A model generated the notes under the pieces. That model was not told the origin of the DNA, searched no databases, and saw only the letters and a list, made by a program, of their open reading frames with translations. Made by a program: the position numbers and the translations under genes. Below are positions 15,885 through 25,478 of a stretch of 64,000 nucleotides of DNA, piece by piece. The stretch's first letter is position 1, and the number at the start of each line of letters is the position of its first letter. Source of the stretch: Rhodopseudomonas_A sp036404135 (GTDB taxonomy: Bacteria; Pseudomonadota; Alphaproteobacteria; Rhizobiales; Xanthobacteraceae); the NCBI RefSeq assembly GCF_036404135.1, contig NZ_DASWPE010000096.1, positions 38,558 to 102,557 on the forward strand. The letters are read 5' to 3'.

Positions 15885-16842
15885 ACCGCTGCTGGCGGTC
15901 GAGGACGTCGCCGTCCGCTTCCACAGCGCGCGCGGCGCGACGCGGGCGGTCGATGGCGTCTCGCTGTCGATCCGGCCCGGGGAGACGCTGGGACTGGTCG
16001 GCGAATCCGGCTGCGGCAAGACCTCCCTCGGTCGCGCGATCGCCAGGCTGGTCGAGCTGGAGGCCGGCAGCGTGCGGCTCGGCGGCGTCGATCTGACGCG
16101 ATTGTCGCGGAGACAATTGAGGATACATCGTAGCGACGTGCAGATGGTGTTTCAGGATCCACTCGCCTCGCTCGACCCGCGCTGGACCGTTGGAGCGCTG
16201 ATCGCTGAGCCGCTGAACATTCATCGCATCGGCAGCCGCACCGAGCGGCGCGACCGCGTCGCCGATCTGCTCGCCAAAGTCGGTCTGCCGCCCGATGCTG
16301 CCGCGAGGTATCCGCACCAGTTCTCCGGTGGCCAGCGTCAGCGCATCGGCATCGCGCGCGCGCTGGCGCTCGACCCGAAACTGCTGGTGCTCGACGAGCC
16401 GGTGTCGGCGCTCGACGTCTCGGTGCAGGCGCAGATCCTCAATCTGCTGGTCGACCTGCAGAAGCAATTGGGTGTCGCCTACCTCTTCATCAGCCACGAT
16501 CTGTCGGTGGTCGAATATATCAGCGACCGCGTCGCCGTGATGTATCTCGGCCGCATCGTCGAGATCGCGACGCGCGAACAATTGTGGTCAAGCCCGGCGC
16601 ATCCCTACACGCAGGCGTTGTTCGCCTCGATCCCCCGGCTCGATGCGGCCACCGCCGGGCCGCGCGCGGCGCCGCTGAAGGGCGACTTGCCGAGCCCCTA
16701 TGCGCCGCCGCCCGGTTGTCGGTTTCACACTCGTTGCGCGATCGCGCAGCCGCGCTGCCGCAGCGTGAGCCCGGAGCTTGCCGCGATGCCGCGGACGGCG
16801 CACGCGGTGGCGTGCCATTTTCCGACGAGCAGCAGCGCTTGA
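15844..16842 (+). CDS. Dpp-type ABC transporter ATPase 1F (DppF-like)
   Basis: 332 aa from a GTG start inside the end of ATPase 1D. Walker A GESGCGKTSLG, Q-loop VFQDPLASLDPRW, signature FSGGQRQR, Walker B LLVLDEP, switch His in FISHDLS, and the C-terminal GCRFHTRCAIAQPRC cysteine pattern. It pairs with 1D to power the 1B/1C channel. It is the last gene of transporter 1. Confidence 0.9.
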   Translation: MFQSSHPVVPAHLEPLLAVEDVAVRFHSARGATRAVDGVSLSIRPGETLGLVGESGCGKTSLGRAIARLVELEAGSVRLGGVDLTRLSRRQLRIHRSDVQMVFQDPLASLDPRWTVGALIAEPLNIHRIGSRTERRDRVADLLAKVGLPPDAAARYPHQFSGGQRQRIGIARALALDPKLLVLDEPVSALDVSVQAQILNLLVDLQKQLGVAYLFISHDLSVVEYISDRVAVMYLGRIVEIATREQLWSSPAHPYTQALFASIPRLDAATAGPRAAPLKGDLPSPYAPPPGCRFHTRCAIAQPRCRSVSPELAAMPRTAHAVACHFPTSSSA

Positions 16843-17097
16843 ACAGATGCTGCGACCCTGCCGCGATCGCCGCCGATTTCGGCTGTTGCGTATTCGGCGG
16901 GCGTCCCCGACGCTTCAGAGGCGCCTTGACAGTCTCCCACTCTTTCGCGCTTTGGTGGACATTCCGCAATTCGCAATCTGTCCCGGGAGGGGAATAGCCC
17001 TCAACGTATGCGGTGGATGCAACTGCGGAGGCGCTTTCATCACCGCGAGCGCAACGACGACCGGCAGCAGCGTCAACAGCGCCAAAACAACGAACGG

Positions 17098-17883
17098 CTA
17101 ACCGATGAATTCGAGCGCTGCGCCGTGGGTCAGCGCGGGATCGAGGATAGCCGGCTTTGCCCCAGTCAATCCGATTGAAACGGGGCCTTCGCCGCGCGTT
17201 CCGAGATGGGCGGCGATTAGCTTATCGGACGAACCGTTGCCGCTGGGACTAGCCAATACCACGGTGGTCTGGCCGATCCGGAGTTGCGCCAGCCGTAGCC
17301 CCGACCCCGGCAGGACGAATGAAAGGGCTGCAGGCTCGCCCAATAACGCCGAATAGCGCGCAATGCTGCGGTCGAGATCCGATACGGCGACGACGACGAC
17401 GCCGATCCCCTGCGCTCCGTTGCGATGGCTGCGGACCGCGCCTTCGGGCACGACGCGCAGCGCCCGCGGCGTGACGTCGCCGCAGAAAAACGGAGTGTCG
17501 CTGGAGGGCGACCGCGCGGTCTTCCATTCCAGCCGAACGCCGTCCGGTCGGGCGCGGCCACCCTCGATCGGGGACTCGACGTCGAGCCCGCGGGATTGGA
17601 TCGCGGCCACATCCCGATCGATGTCGTCGGGCAGCAGGGCGAAATCGACCAGGCCAGGCCCCGCTCGATCGAGGACCCGCCACCATCGGAAGTCCGGGTC
17701 GGGGCGGCTGAAGGCGATCAGTTCGAAATACGATCCGTCGGCAAACACCACCAGCGCATTCCGCGAGCCGCGGCCGGGATGCTCGCCGCCTTCCTCGACG
17801 GTGAAGCCGAGACGACGATAGTCGGCGATCGCCTGGGCGAGATCGGCGACGGCGATCACGACGTGGTCGAGTGCGAACGTCAT
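17098..17883 (-). CDS. VOC (glyoxalase-like) family protein
   Basis: 261 aa from the ATG at 17883, preceded by GGAAGGAA 6-7 bases upstream; a longer in-frame extension upstream looks non-coding. The first half starts ALDHVVIAVADLAQAIADYRRLGF, the beta-alpha-beta opening of vicinal-oxygen-chelate proteins, and contains ELIAFSRPDPDFRWW. The second half (GIGVVVVAVSDLDRSIARYSALLGEP) is a second VOC module, so it is a two-module single-chain protein of the Glyoxalase_3 type. Such proteins bind a metal and act on diverse substrates. It is convergent with transporter 1; I see no functional link. Confidence 0.75.
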   Translation of the reverse strand: MTFALDHVVIAVADLAQAIADYRRLGFTVEEGGEHPGRGSRNALVVFADGSYFELIAFSRPDPDFRWWRVLDRAGPGLVDFALLPDDIDRDVAAIQSRGLDVESPIEGGRARPDGVRLEWKTARSPSSDTPFFCGDVTPRALRVVPEGAVRSHRNGAQGIGVVVVAVSDLDRSIARYSALLGEPAALSFVLPGSGLRLAQLRIGQTTVVLASPSGNGSSDKLIAAHLGTRGEGPVSIGLTGAKPAILDPALTHGAALEFIG

Positions 17884-18387
17884 TGCAAATTCCTTCCAAA
17901 CTCCGTCTGAAGTCTTTGAGCGCTGTCGGCGTCGTGCGTGCGGCCGGCGACAAGCCGCGGTTGGTCCTACGGCAGCACCGCGAGGGCAGTGCCCGAGTGT
18001 GTCAGGTCGTTGCGCGAATTCAAATGGCAGGCGGCACTCATTTTTCCGCCCATCGCGGAATTGCGTTGCCTGTGTGCGATGTCGTCGCCAACGATTTTCC
18101 AAAACGATCGGTCTGCAACGTGAGGTTCAGGATATTCGACCGCTCGCGCGTCAGTTCGAGTCAAGCGATGCCGGCGAATCGAAAGCTGTCATTTGCCGTG
18201 GCGTCAGGGCGCCCGCGTATCGGCGTGGTGCAGAAGTCGTTGAGCTCGATCGACAGGAGTACGCGTGCAACGCTGGCGGTCACAGCAGAAACTTTCCTGG
18301 GCTGGATTGAATAGGGAATGACTCGATCGAGGGGCGTGTCGTATCGTCCCGCGGCTTGCCCGACCGCAGCGATTATCTGGAGCATCC
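17884..18387. other. Gene-free stretch
   Basis: About 500 bp between the divergent VOC gene and transporter 2. Short open frames exist on both strands but show no family motifs, and their composition is less biased than neighbouring genes. I see no clear hairpin or promoter beyond the expected regulatory space. Confidence 0.4.
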
Positions 18388-20004
18388 ATGGCTTTTTCCC
18401 GTTTTGAGATCAACCGTCGAACCGCGTTGCTGACGTCGGCCGCAATCGCCGCCAATGTGCTCAATCCGATGCGGGCCTTCGCGGAGGAGACGCCGCGCAA
18501 AGGCGGCGTGTTCAATGTCCATTACGGGGCCGAGCAGCGGCAGCTCAATCCCAGCCTGCAGGCTTCGACCGGCGTCTACATCATCGGCGGGAAAATTCAG
18601 GAGCCGCTGGTCGATCTCGACGCCGCCGGCAACCCGGTCGGCGTGCTGGCGGAGAGCTGGGAATCGTCGGCGGACGGCAAGACCATCACCTTCAGGCTGC
18701 GCAAGGGCGTGGTTTGGCACGACGGCAAGCCGTTCACCTCGGACGACGTCGCCTTCACCGCACTGAACATGTGGAAGAAGATCCTGAACTACGGCACCAC
18801 GCTGCAGCTGTTCCTCACCGCGGTCGACACCCCCGATCCGCACACCGCGATCTTCCGCTACGACCGGCCGATGCCGCTCAACCTGCTGCTGCGGGCGCTG
18901 CCCGACCTCGGCTATGTCTCGCCGAAGCATCTCTACGAGACCGGCGATATCCGCCAGAACCCGACCAATCTCGCGCCGATCGGCACCGGCCCGTTCAAAT
19001 TCAACAAATACGAACGCGGCCAATACATCATCGCCGATCGCAACGACAATTACTGGCGGCCGAATGCGCCCTATCTCGACCGCATCGTCTGGCGCGTGAT
19101 CACCGACCGCGCCGCGGCCGCCGCCCAGCTCGAAGCCGGCGAGCTGCATTACAGCCCGTTCTCCGGGTTGTCGATTTCCGACATTGCGCGGCTCGGCAAG
19201 GACAAGCGCTTCGTGGTCTCGACCAAGGGCAACGAGGGCAACGCCCGCAACAATACCCTGGAGTTCAATTTTCGCCGCAAGGAGCTGTCCGACATCCGGG
19301 TGCGGCGCGCGATCGCCCATGCCATCAACGTGCCGTTCTTCATCGACAACTTCCTCGGCGACTTCGCCAAGGTCGGTACCGGGCCGATCCCGTCGACCTC
19401 GACGGATTTCTATCCGGGCCCGAACACTCCGCAATACGCTTACGACCAGGCTAAGGCGATCGCGCTGCTCGACGAGGCCGGCTACAAGCCAGGCGCCGGC
19501 GGCACCCGGTTTTCGCTGCGGCTTCTGCCGGCGCCCTGGGGCGAGGATATCTCGCTGTGGGCGACCTTCGTCCAGCAATCGCTGGGCGAAGTGGGCATTC
19601 CGGTCGAGGTGGTCCGTAACGACGGCGGCGGTTTCCTCAAGCAGGTCTATGACGATCACGCCTTCGACCTCGCCACCGGTTGGCACCAGTACCGCAACGA
19701 TCCCGCGGTTTCGACCACGGTGTGGTATCGCTCCGGTCAGCCCAAGGGGGCGCCGTGGACCAACCAGTGGGGTTGGGAAGATCCGGTGATCGACCAGATC
19801 ATCGATGACGCCGCCACCGAAATCGATCCGGCAAAACGCAAGGCGCTGTACGCCGACTTCGTTATCCGCGCCAATTCGCAACTGCCGATCTGGACGCCGA
19901 TCGAACAGATCTTCGTCACCGTGATCAGCGCCAAGGCGCGCAACCATTCCAACACGCCACGCTGGGGCTCCTCGAGCTGGCACGATCTTTGGCTATCCGC
20001 GTGA
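18388..20004 (+). CDS. Dpp-type ABC transporter binding protein 2A (SBP_bac_5)
   Basis: 538 aa. The N-terminus INRRTALLTSAAIAANVLNPMRAFAEE has paired arginines and a hydrophobic core, suggesting Tat or Sec export. Family motifs: LAESWESSADGKTITFRLRKGVVWHDGKPFTSDDV, GTGPFKFNKYERGQYI, and LLDEAGYKPG. It is only distantly similar to proteins 1A/1B, so a different ligand is expected. It heads a five-part transporter (2A, 2B, 2C and a double ATPase). An amine-oxidase-like flavoprotein gene stands convergently at the end of the cluster and may act on the imported compound. Confidence 0.88.
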   Translation: MAFSRFEINRRTALLTSAAIAANVLNPMRAFAEETPRKGGVFNVHYGAEQRQLNPSLQASTGVYIIGGKIQEPLVDLDAAGNPVGVLAESWESSADGKTITFRLRKGVVWHDGKPFTSDDVAFTALNMWKKILNYGTTLQLFLTAVDTPDPHTAIFRYDRPMPLNLLLRALPDLGYVSPKHLYETGDIRQNPTNLAPIGTGPFKFNKYERGQYIIADRNDNYWRPNAPYLDRIVWRVITDRAAAAAQLEAGELHYSPFSGLSISDIARLGKDKRFVVSTKGNEGNARNNTLEFNFRRKELSDIRVRRAIAHAINVPFFIDNFLGDFAKVGTGPIPSTSTDFYPGPNTPQYAYDQAKAIALLDEAGYKPGAGGTRFSLRLLPAPWGEDISLWATFVQQSLGEVGIPVEVVRNDGGGFLKQVYDDHAFDLATGWHQYRNDPAVSTTVWYRSGQPKGAPWTNQWGWEDPVIDQIIDDAATEIDPAKRKALYADFVIRANSQLPIWTPIEQIFVTVISAKARNHSNTPRWGSSSWHDLWLSA

Positions 20005-20028
20005 TGCGAATTCGGCCAGAATGACCCG

Positions 20029-21006
20029 ATGCGCATCCTTCACCTCGCGGGGCGGCGGCTCGCCGCCTCGATCCCGACCCTGTTGCTGATTCTGATCGGC
20101 GTGTTCCTGCTGCTGCAATTCGCACCCGGCGACACGGTGGACGCGATGATGGCGCAGATGGGAGGCGGCGACGCTGCGACCGCGCGCGAACTGCGAAAAT
20201 TCTACGGCCTCGACCTGTCGATTCCGATTCAGCTCATCAACTATTTATGGAAGCTGGTCCGGCTCGATCTCGGCTTCTCCTCGATCTACGGCAAGCCGGT
20301 CGCCACCGTGATCCTGGAGCGGCTGCCGCCGACCATCCTGCTGATGACGGCCTCGCTGTCGTTTGCGTTCTTCGCGGGGCTTGTGCTCGGCGTCGTCGCG
20401 GCGCGCGCCTTCAACAAATGGCCCGATACGCTGATCTCGACGCTCGGACTGATCTTCTATGCGACGCCGTCGTTCTGGTTCGGGCTGATGGCGATCGTGG
20501 TGTTCTCGATCTATCTGCAATGGCTGCCGGCCGGCGGCTTCGAGGACATCGGCACCGGCAGCAGCGGGATCCGGCGGATGCTGGATATTGCCGGCCATCT
20601 GGTGTTACCGACGCTGACGTTGGGTCTGATCTTCCTCGCGATCTATCTGCGGATCATGCGGGCGTCGATGTTGGAAGTGCTGAATCTGGATTTCGTTCGC
20701 ACCGCGCGCGCCAAGGGGCTCGACGAAACCCGCGTCGTCGTTCGGCATGTGCTGCGCAACGCGCTGCTGCCGATGATCACGCTCATCGGGCTGCAAGCCG
20801 GCACCATGCTCGGCGGCTCGGTGGTGGTGGAGAGCGTGTTTTCGTTGCCCGGTCTCGGCAGGCTTGCCTATGAATCGGTGGTGCAGCGCGATCTCAATAC
20901 GCTGCTCGGCATCGTGTTCGTCTCGGCGCTGCTGGTGATGGCGGTGAATTTCGTGGTCGACCTGCTCTACGCACGGCTCGATCCGCGCATCTCCGCGGAG
21001 GCCTGA
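20029..21006 (+). CDS. Dpp-type ABC transporter permease 2B (DppB-like)
   Basis: 325 aa. It opens RRLAASIPTLLLILIGVFLLLQFAPGDTVDAM, has the coupling loop FVRTARAKGLDETRVVVRHVLRNALLP, and ends VDLLYARLDPRIS, all typical DppB features. It follows binding protein 2A by 24 bp and precedes permease 2C by 3 bp. Confidence 0.9.
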   Translation: MRILHLAGRRLAASIPTLLLILIGVFLLLQFAPGDTVDAMMAQMGGGDAATARELRKFYGLDLSIPIQLINYLWKLVRLDLGFSSIYGKPVATVILERLPPTILLMTASLSFAFFAGLVLGVVAARAFNKWPDTLISTLGLIFYATPSFWFGLMAIVVFSIYLQWLPAGGFEDIGTGSSGIRRMLDIAGHLVLPTLTLGLIFLAIYLRIMRASMLEVLNLDFVRTARAKGLDETRVVVRHVLRNALLPMITLIGLQAGTMLGGSVVVESVFSLPGLGRLAYESVVQRDLNTLLGIVFVSALLVMAVNFVVDLLYARLDPRISAEA

Positions 21007-21009
21007 GCC

Positions 21010-21840
21010 GTGGACGCGGTGCAGCGCTATTTCCGCAGCCCGGCCGCGGTGATCGGCCTGATCCTGCTGCTGATCGTTGTCGCGATGGCGATCGGCGCCG
21101 GCTGGCTCTACCCGCGCGATCCGTTGGCGCTCGCCGGCCGGCCGCTGCTGTGGCCATTCTCGAATCCGCGCTTCCTGCTGGGAACCGACAATTCCGGTCG
21201 CGACATCGCCGCGCAGATCTTTCACGGTGCGCGGATTTCGCTGCTGATCGGCGGCGCCGCCACCGCGATCGCGGTCACGATCGGCGTGCTGATCGGCGCC
21301 GTCGCCGGCTATTATGGCGGCTGGATCGACAATATCCTGATGCGGGTCACCGACGCGTTTCAGATCCTGCCGAATTTCGTGCTGCTGCTGGTGCTGGTCG
21401 CGGTGTTCGGCTCGAATCTCACCACGGTGACCATCGCTGTGGGCGTAGTCTCCTGGCCTGCGCCCGCGCGGCTGACGCGCGCCGAATTCCTGTCGCTGCG
21501 CAATCGCGAATTTGTCCAGGCCGGCCGCACGCTGGGCATGAAGGATGCGCAACTGATCCTCGGCGAGATCCTGCCCAACGCGCTGCCGCCGGTGATCGTT
21601 TATGCCAGCGTGGTGATGGCGGTGGCGATCCTGCTGGAAAGCGCGCTGGCGTTTCTGCGGCTGTCCGATCCCAATGTCGCCTCCTGGGGCAACCTGATCG
21701 GGCTCGGGCGCGACGTACTGCGGGTGCAGTGGTACGTCGCGGCAATCCCTGGTCTGGTGATCCTGATCACCGTGCTCGCGGTGTCGCTGGTCGGGCAGGG
21801 GTTGAACGACGCGCTCAATCCGAGGCTGAAGGGCCGATGA
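21010..21840 (+). CDS. Dpp-type ABC transporter permease 2C (DppC-like)
   Basis: 276 aa from a GTG start 3 bp after 2B. Motifs: FLLGTDNSGRDIAAQIFHGARISLLIGG, coupling loop LRNREFVQAGRTLGMKDAQLILGEILPN, LAFLRLSDPNVASWGNLI, and the C-terminal GQGLNDALNPRLKGR. The stop overlaps the ATPase start (ATGA). Confidence 0.9.
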   Translation: MDAVQRYFRSPAAVIGLILLLIVVAMAIGAGWLYPRDPLALAGRPLLWPFSNPRFLLGTDNSGRDIAAQIFHGARISLLIGGAATAIAVTIGVLIGAVAGYYGGWIDNILMRVTDAFQILPNFVLLLVLVAVFGSNLTTVTIAVGVVSWPAPARLTRAEFLSLRNREFVQAGRTLGMKDAQLILGEILPNALPPVIVYASVVMAVAILLESALAFLRLSDPNVASWGNLIGLGRDVLRVQWYVAAIPGLVILITVLAVSLVGQGLNDALNPRLKGR

Positions 21841-23477
21841 CGCACACCGATGCGCCCATCCTGACGCTCGACCGTCTCTGCGTCAGACTGCCGTCGGGCG
21901 CCGACCGCGAGCACGCCGTTTCCGACGCGACGCTGTCGATCGCAACCAACGAGATTGTCTGCGTGGTCGGTGAATCCGGCTCCGGCAAATCGATCATGGC
22001 CAATGCCGTGATGCGGCTGTTGCCGGGCGGCGTCGCCATCGACAGCGGCCGCGTGCTGTTCGAAGGCCGCGATCTGGCGCGGGCCAGCGCCGCCGAGATG
22101 CAGAAGGTGCGCGGCGCGGCAATCGCCATGGTGTTTCAGGAGCCGATGAGTGCGCTCAATCCGCTGCGCACCATCGGCGATCAGATCGGCGAGATGTTTT
22201 CGATCCATACCGAACTGTCCCGGAGGCAGATCCGTGGCCGGGTGCTGGCGCTGCTGGAGGACGTCCGGATCGCCGATCCAGCGCGCGCAGCGGCCGCCTA
22301 TCCGCATGAACTCTCCGGCGGGCAACGCCAGCGCGCGATGATCGCGATGGCGCTGGCGCTGGATCCGCGGTTGTTGATCGCGGACGAGCCGACCACCGCG
22401 CTCGATGTGACGACGCAGGCGCAGATCCTCGAATTGATCCGCGAGCTGCAGAAGCGCAGGAAGACCGCGGTTTTGTTTATCACCCATGATTTCGGCGTGG
22501 TGGCGGAAATCGCCGACCGCGTCGCGGTGATGCAGCGCGGCGTGATCGTGGAGCAGGGGGCTGCCGACGACGTGCTGAACCACCCGCAGCATCCCTATAC
22601 GAGGCAGCTGATCGCCGCGGTGCCGCCGTTGACGTCGCCGCCGCCGCGGCCGTTGTCGGAGCACAGCATCCTGTCGATCGGCAACGTCACCAAGACCTAT
22701 CGCAGCGGCGGATTTCTCGGCCGCGCCGCGCAGGTCACGACCGCGGTCAAGGGCGTGTCGCTGACCTTGCCGAAGGGCGCCACACTGGGAATTGTCGGCG
22801 AGTCCGGCTCCGGGAAATCGACGCTGGCCCGTTGCATCATCCGGCTGATCGATCCCGACAGCGGCGCGATCATCCTGGAAGGCCGGGACTGGGCGCGGAT
22901 GAAGAAGGAGGATGTGCGCCGGCAGACCCGCCATATCCAGATGGTGTTTCAGGATCCGTTCGCGTCGCTCAATCCGCGGCGCAAGGCTGTGGAGATCGTG
23001 GCGCAAGGACCCATCATCCACGGCACGCCACGGGCGCAAGCGATCGCAGAAGCCTACGAACTGTTCGCGCTGGTCGGTCTCGATCCGGCGGCCGGCGATC
23101 GCTTGCCGCACGAATTCTCCGGCGGCCAGCGCCAGCGGATCGGATTGGCGCGGGCGCTGGCGCTGAAGCCCGACGTACTGATCGCCGACGAGGCGGTGTC
23201 GGCGCTCGATGTCTCGGTGCAGGCGCAGGTGCTGAAGCTGCTCGCTGATCTGCGCGAACGGCTCGGGCTGTCGATCATCTTCATCACCCACGATCTGCGC
23301 GTGGCGGCGCAGATCTGCGATCTTGTCGCGGTGATGAAGGATGGCGAAGTGGTGGAGCACGGCCCCGCCGGCGAGGTCTTCACCCGGCCGCGGCACCCGT
23401 ATACGCAGGCGCTGCTGGATTCGATCCCGGGCGGCGATTTCGCCCGCAGCCATCCGGTCGAGGTGCCGGCGGCGTGA
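21837..23477 (+). CDS. Fused double ABC ATPase 2DF (DppD-DppF fusion)
   Basis: 546 aa with two complete nucleotide-binding domains in one chain. Domain 1: Walker A GESGSGKS, VFQEPMSALNP, LSGGQRQR, LLIADEP, FITHDFG. Domain 2: GESGSGKS, VFQDPFASLNP, FSGGQRQR, VLIADEA, FITHDLR. The second Walker B ends DEA rather than DEP, common in this fused family. The start ATG overlaps the permease 2C stop by 4 bp; longer in-frame extensions upstream lie inside 2C and are not real. It drives transporter 2. Confidence 0.9.
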   Translation: MTHTDAPILTLDRLCVRLPSGADREHAVSDATLSIATNEIVCVVGESGSGKSIMANAVMRLLPGGVAIDSGRVLFEGRDLARASAAEMQKVRGAAIAMVFQEPMSALNPLRTIGDQIGEMFSIHTELSRRQIRGRVLALLEDVRIADPARAAAAYPHELSGGQRQRAMIAMALALDPRLLIADEPTTALDVTTQAQILELIRELQKRRKTAVLFITHDFGVVAEIADRVAVMQRGVIVEQGAADDVLNHPQHPYTRQLIAAVPPLTSPPPRPLSEHSILSIGNVTKTYRSGGFLGRAAQVTTAVKGVSLTLPKGATLGIVGESGSGKSTLARCIIRLIDPDSGAIILEGRDWARMKKEDVRRQTRHIQMVFQDPFASLNPRRKAVEIVAQGPIIHGTPRAQAIAEAYELFALVGLDPAAGDRLPHEFSGGQRQRIGLARALALKPDVLIADEAVSALDVSVQAQVLKLLADLRERLGLSIIFITHDLRVAAQICDLVAVMKDGEVVEHGPAGEVFTRPRHPYTQALLDSIPGGDFARSHPVEVPAA

Positions 23478-23497
23478 CGTGCCGCTGCATTTGCGAG

Positions 23498-24802
23498 CTA
23501 CGCGATCTCCCTGGAGTCGCGATGGCGATAGAGCACCATCATCAGCGGCGCGAACGGCCGCAGCAATTCGTTGGCCGGAATCGGCGTCGGCGCGGTGAAC
23601 GGCAGCGCCAGCTCGTCGTCGGGCGCGCCGCGCACCGCCTTTGACAATTCGTCGCCGAGCGCGATCGACAGCGCCACGCCGCGACCGTTGCAGCCGGTCC
23701 AGCCATAGGCGTTCGGGCCGAGCCGATGAATATGCGGCAGGTAGTCCGGGGTCATGCCGATCAGCCCGTTCCAGACATAGTCGAACCGGACCTCGCCGAT
23801 CTGTGGCCAAAGCCGCTGCAGCCGCTGCGCCACCCGCGCCTTCAGCGTCGCGGCCTGATTGAACGGCCGGATGATCGCGCCGCCGGTGACGAAGCGGTTG
23901 CGCGCATCGAAACGGCCGAAATACAGCTCGCCATGGGTGTCCGACATGGCCTGCCGGCCGGGAATGATGCTGCGCCGCACATTGTCGCTGAGCGGCTGGG
24001 TCACCATCTGCCACGACCGCACCGGAACCACTTCGCCGTCGATCGAAGGCGCCAGCGATTTTGTAAACTCGCCGCTATAGGCGTTGCTGGCGACCACCAG
24101 CGCCCGGCCGCTGATCTGCCCCCCGACGGTCTTGACGATCCAGCGATCCTGCTGCCGCTCGATGCCGATCGCCGGCGAGCGCGCGAAGATCCGTCCGCCC
24201 TGCGCCAGCACGGCGCGCGCCAGGCCGCGGGCCAGCGCCAGCGGATTGATGTGGCCGCCGGTCTTGTTCCAGAAGCCGCCGTACCAGGCGTCGGAGCCCA
24301 GCATGTCGCGGGCCTGGTCGCGCGAAAGCAGTTCGACCGGGGCGCCGAATTTCGACCATTGCCGCACCCGGCGCTCGGCGATCTTGATCCGGCCCGGCGA
24401 ATGCACCGGCTGCACCCAGCCGGTCTGCTCCTGCTCGGCGTCGATGGCGTGGCGCCTAGCGACATCGAACAGTGTCGAGGCGCTGTCGCGCAGCAGGCCG
24501 ACGAAGCGCTCGCCGGCCGCGCCGTGCTTGGCGACGATGTCCTCCGGATCGGGCCGCGACAGCGTCGGGATCACTTGGCCGTTGTTGCGGCCGGACGCGC
24601 CCCAGCCAGGCTCGGCGGCTTCGACCACGGCGACATCCACTCCGGCCTCGCGCAGATGCAGCGCGGTCGACAGTCCGCTGAAGCCGGCGCCGATCACCAC
24701 GACGTCGGCGCGTTCCTCGCCCAGAAGTTGTGGTAGCTCCGGTCCCGGCGCAGTGACCGCATGCCATAGCGAGTCGGGCCAGCGGACGTCCGCGTGTTGC
24801 AT
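23498..24802 (-). CDS. FAD-dependent amine/amino-acid oxidase (DadA/PuuB-like)
   Basis: 434 aa. The Rossmann FAD motif is VVVIGAGFSGLSTALHLREAGVDVAV (about residues 34-59), with the family's GWGASGRNNGQ signature, GGHINPLALARGLARAV and the C-terminal GCNGRGVALSIALGDELS. Relatives include gamma-glutamylputrescine oxidase, D-amino-acid dehydrogenase small subunit and glycine/sarcosine-type oxidases, which oxidise C-N bonds to imines. It is convergent with transporter 2 (21 bp between stops), so it may use the imported ligand. The exact substrate is unknown. Confidence 0.85.
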   Translation of the reverse strand: MQHADVRWPDSLWHAVTAPGPELPQLLGEERADVVVIGAGFSGLSTALHLREAGVDVAVVEAAEPGWGASGRNNGQVIPTLSRPDPEDIVAKHGAAGERFVGLLRDSASTLFDVARRHAIDAEQEQTGWVQPVHSPGRIKIAERRVRQWSKFGAPVELLSRDQARDMLGSDAWYGGFWNKTGGHINPLALARGLARAVLAQGGRIFARSPAIGIERQQDRWIVKTVGGQISGRALVVASNAYSGEFTKSLAPSIDGEVVPVRSWQMVTQPLSDNVRRSIIPGRQAMSDTHGELYFGRFDARNRFVTGGAIIRPFNQAATLKARVAQRLQRLWPQIGEVRFDYVWNGLIGMTPDYLPHIHRLGPNAYGWTGCNGRGVALSIALGDELSKAVRGAPDDELALPFTAPTPIPANELLRPFAPLMMVLYRHRDSREIA

Positions 24803-25478
24803 CGATGGATTTCCTTAGTAGCCGCAGGCCACATCGATAGGGAGGTTAAGCTGTAGCCTCAGTCGGTTTTCATAGCCCATTATGCGCGATCGAGAAAAGC
24901 AACGTTTGGGAATTTCTTGTGGCAAGGGAAAGACTGCGGTGCGACTGCTGCGTCGAATCCGAATTTCTCCCCGCGGGGGAGCGCTCACCGTGCTTCGCTG
25001 CACTTCGTCTTCGGACAAGAGGACGGCGGCACGGAGTCGGGTGAGTAGCGTTCTAGAGAAGGCGGAGAAATCAACATATCCGTGCCAAGCGGGCGTCCGC
25101 GCAACGAACGATATTCTTCTTTCCGTCGACGACTAGGCATCGCGTTTCGGCTGACGCTAAATGTCCTGCGGTCAGGTCGCATCTGGCGTGCTTGCGCGAT
25201 TGCTGAGGTCAGTGCGCGGTCCAAAATTGTGAGTCTCGCTATGAGCCGACTGCCCCTTTGCACCATCAAAGATACGCCTGACGCTGCAAAGGCGGGACTG
25301 ATCAGCGCCGGCCGACTCTCGAAGCTGCGATCCGACAGGCGTTCGAACAACAAAGCTTGCATGAATGCGGGTGCGACGCTGCAGTGATCGTGAATTGGTG
25401 ATGGTGGTCAGGCGCGTTGCTTCGCGCAGAGGTCGAGCTGCGGTCCGGGAAAATTAGAGCGGTAGGAGATCGGTGGTC
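24803..25478. other. Gene-free stretch, locally lower GC
   Basis: About 670 bp upstream of both the flavoprotein gene and the MetQ-like gene. It is less GC-rich than flanking genes. Overlapping open frames on both strands at about 24985-25387 have no recognisable motifs. It may include degraded sequence, consistent with the broken genes just downstream. Confidence 0.4.

Noticed and set aside
17008..17180. ATG frame rich in Arg and Gln after transporter 1
   Set aside because: It runs into the antisense of the VOC gene and is of low complexity; no support.
24985..25387. Overlapping open frames on both strands upstream of the MetQ-like gene
   Set aside because: No recognisable motifs, no ribosome-binding sites and composition like non-coding sequence.
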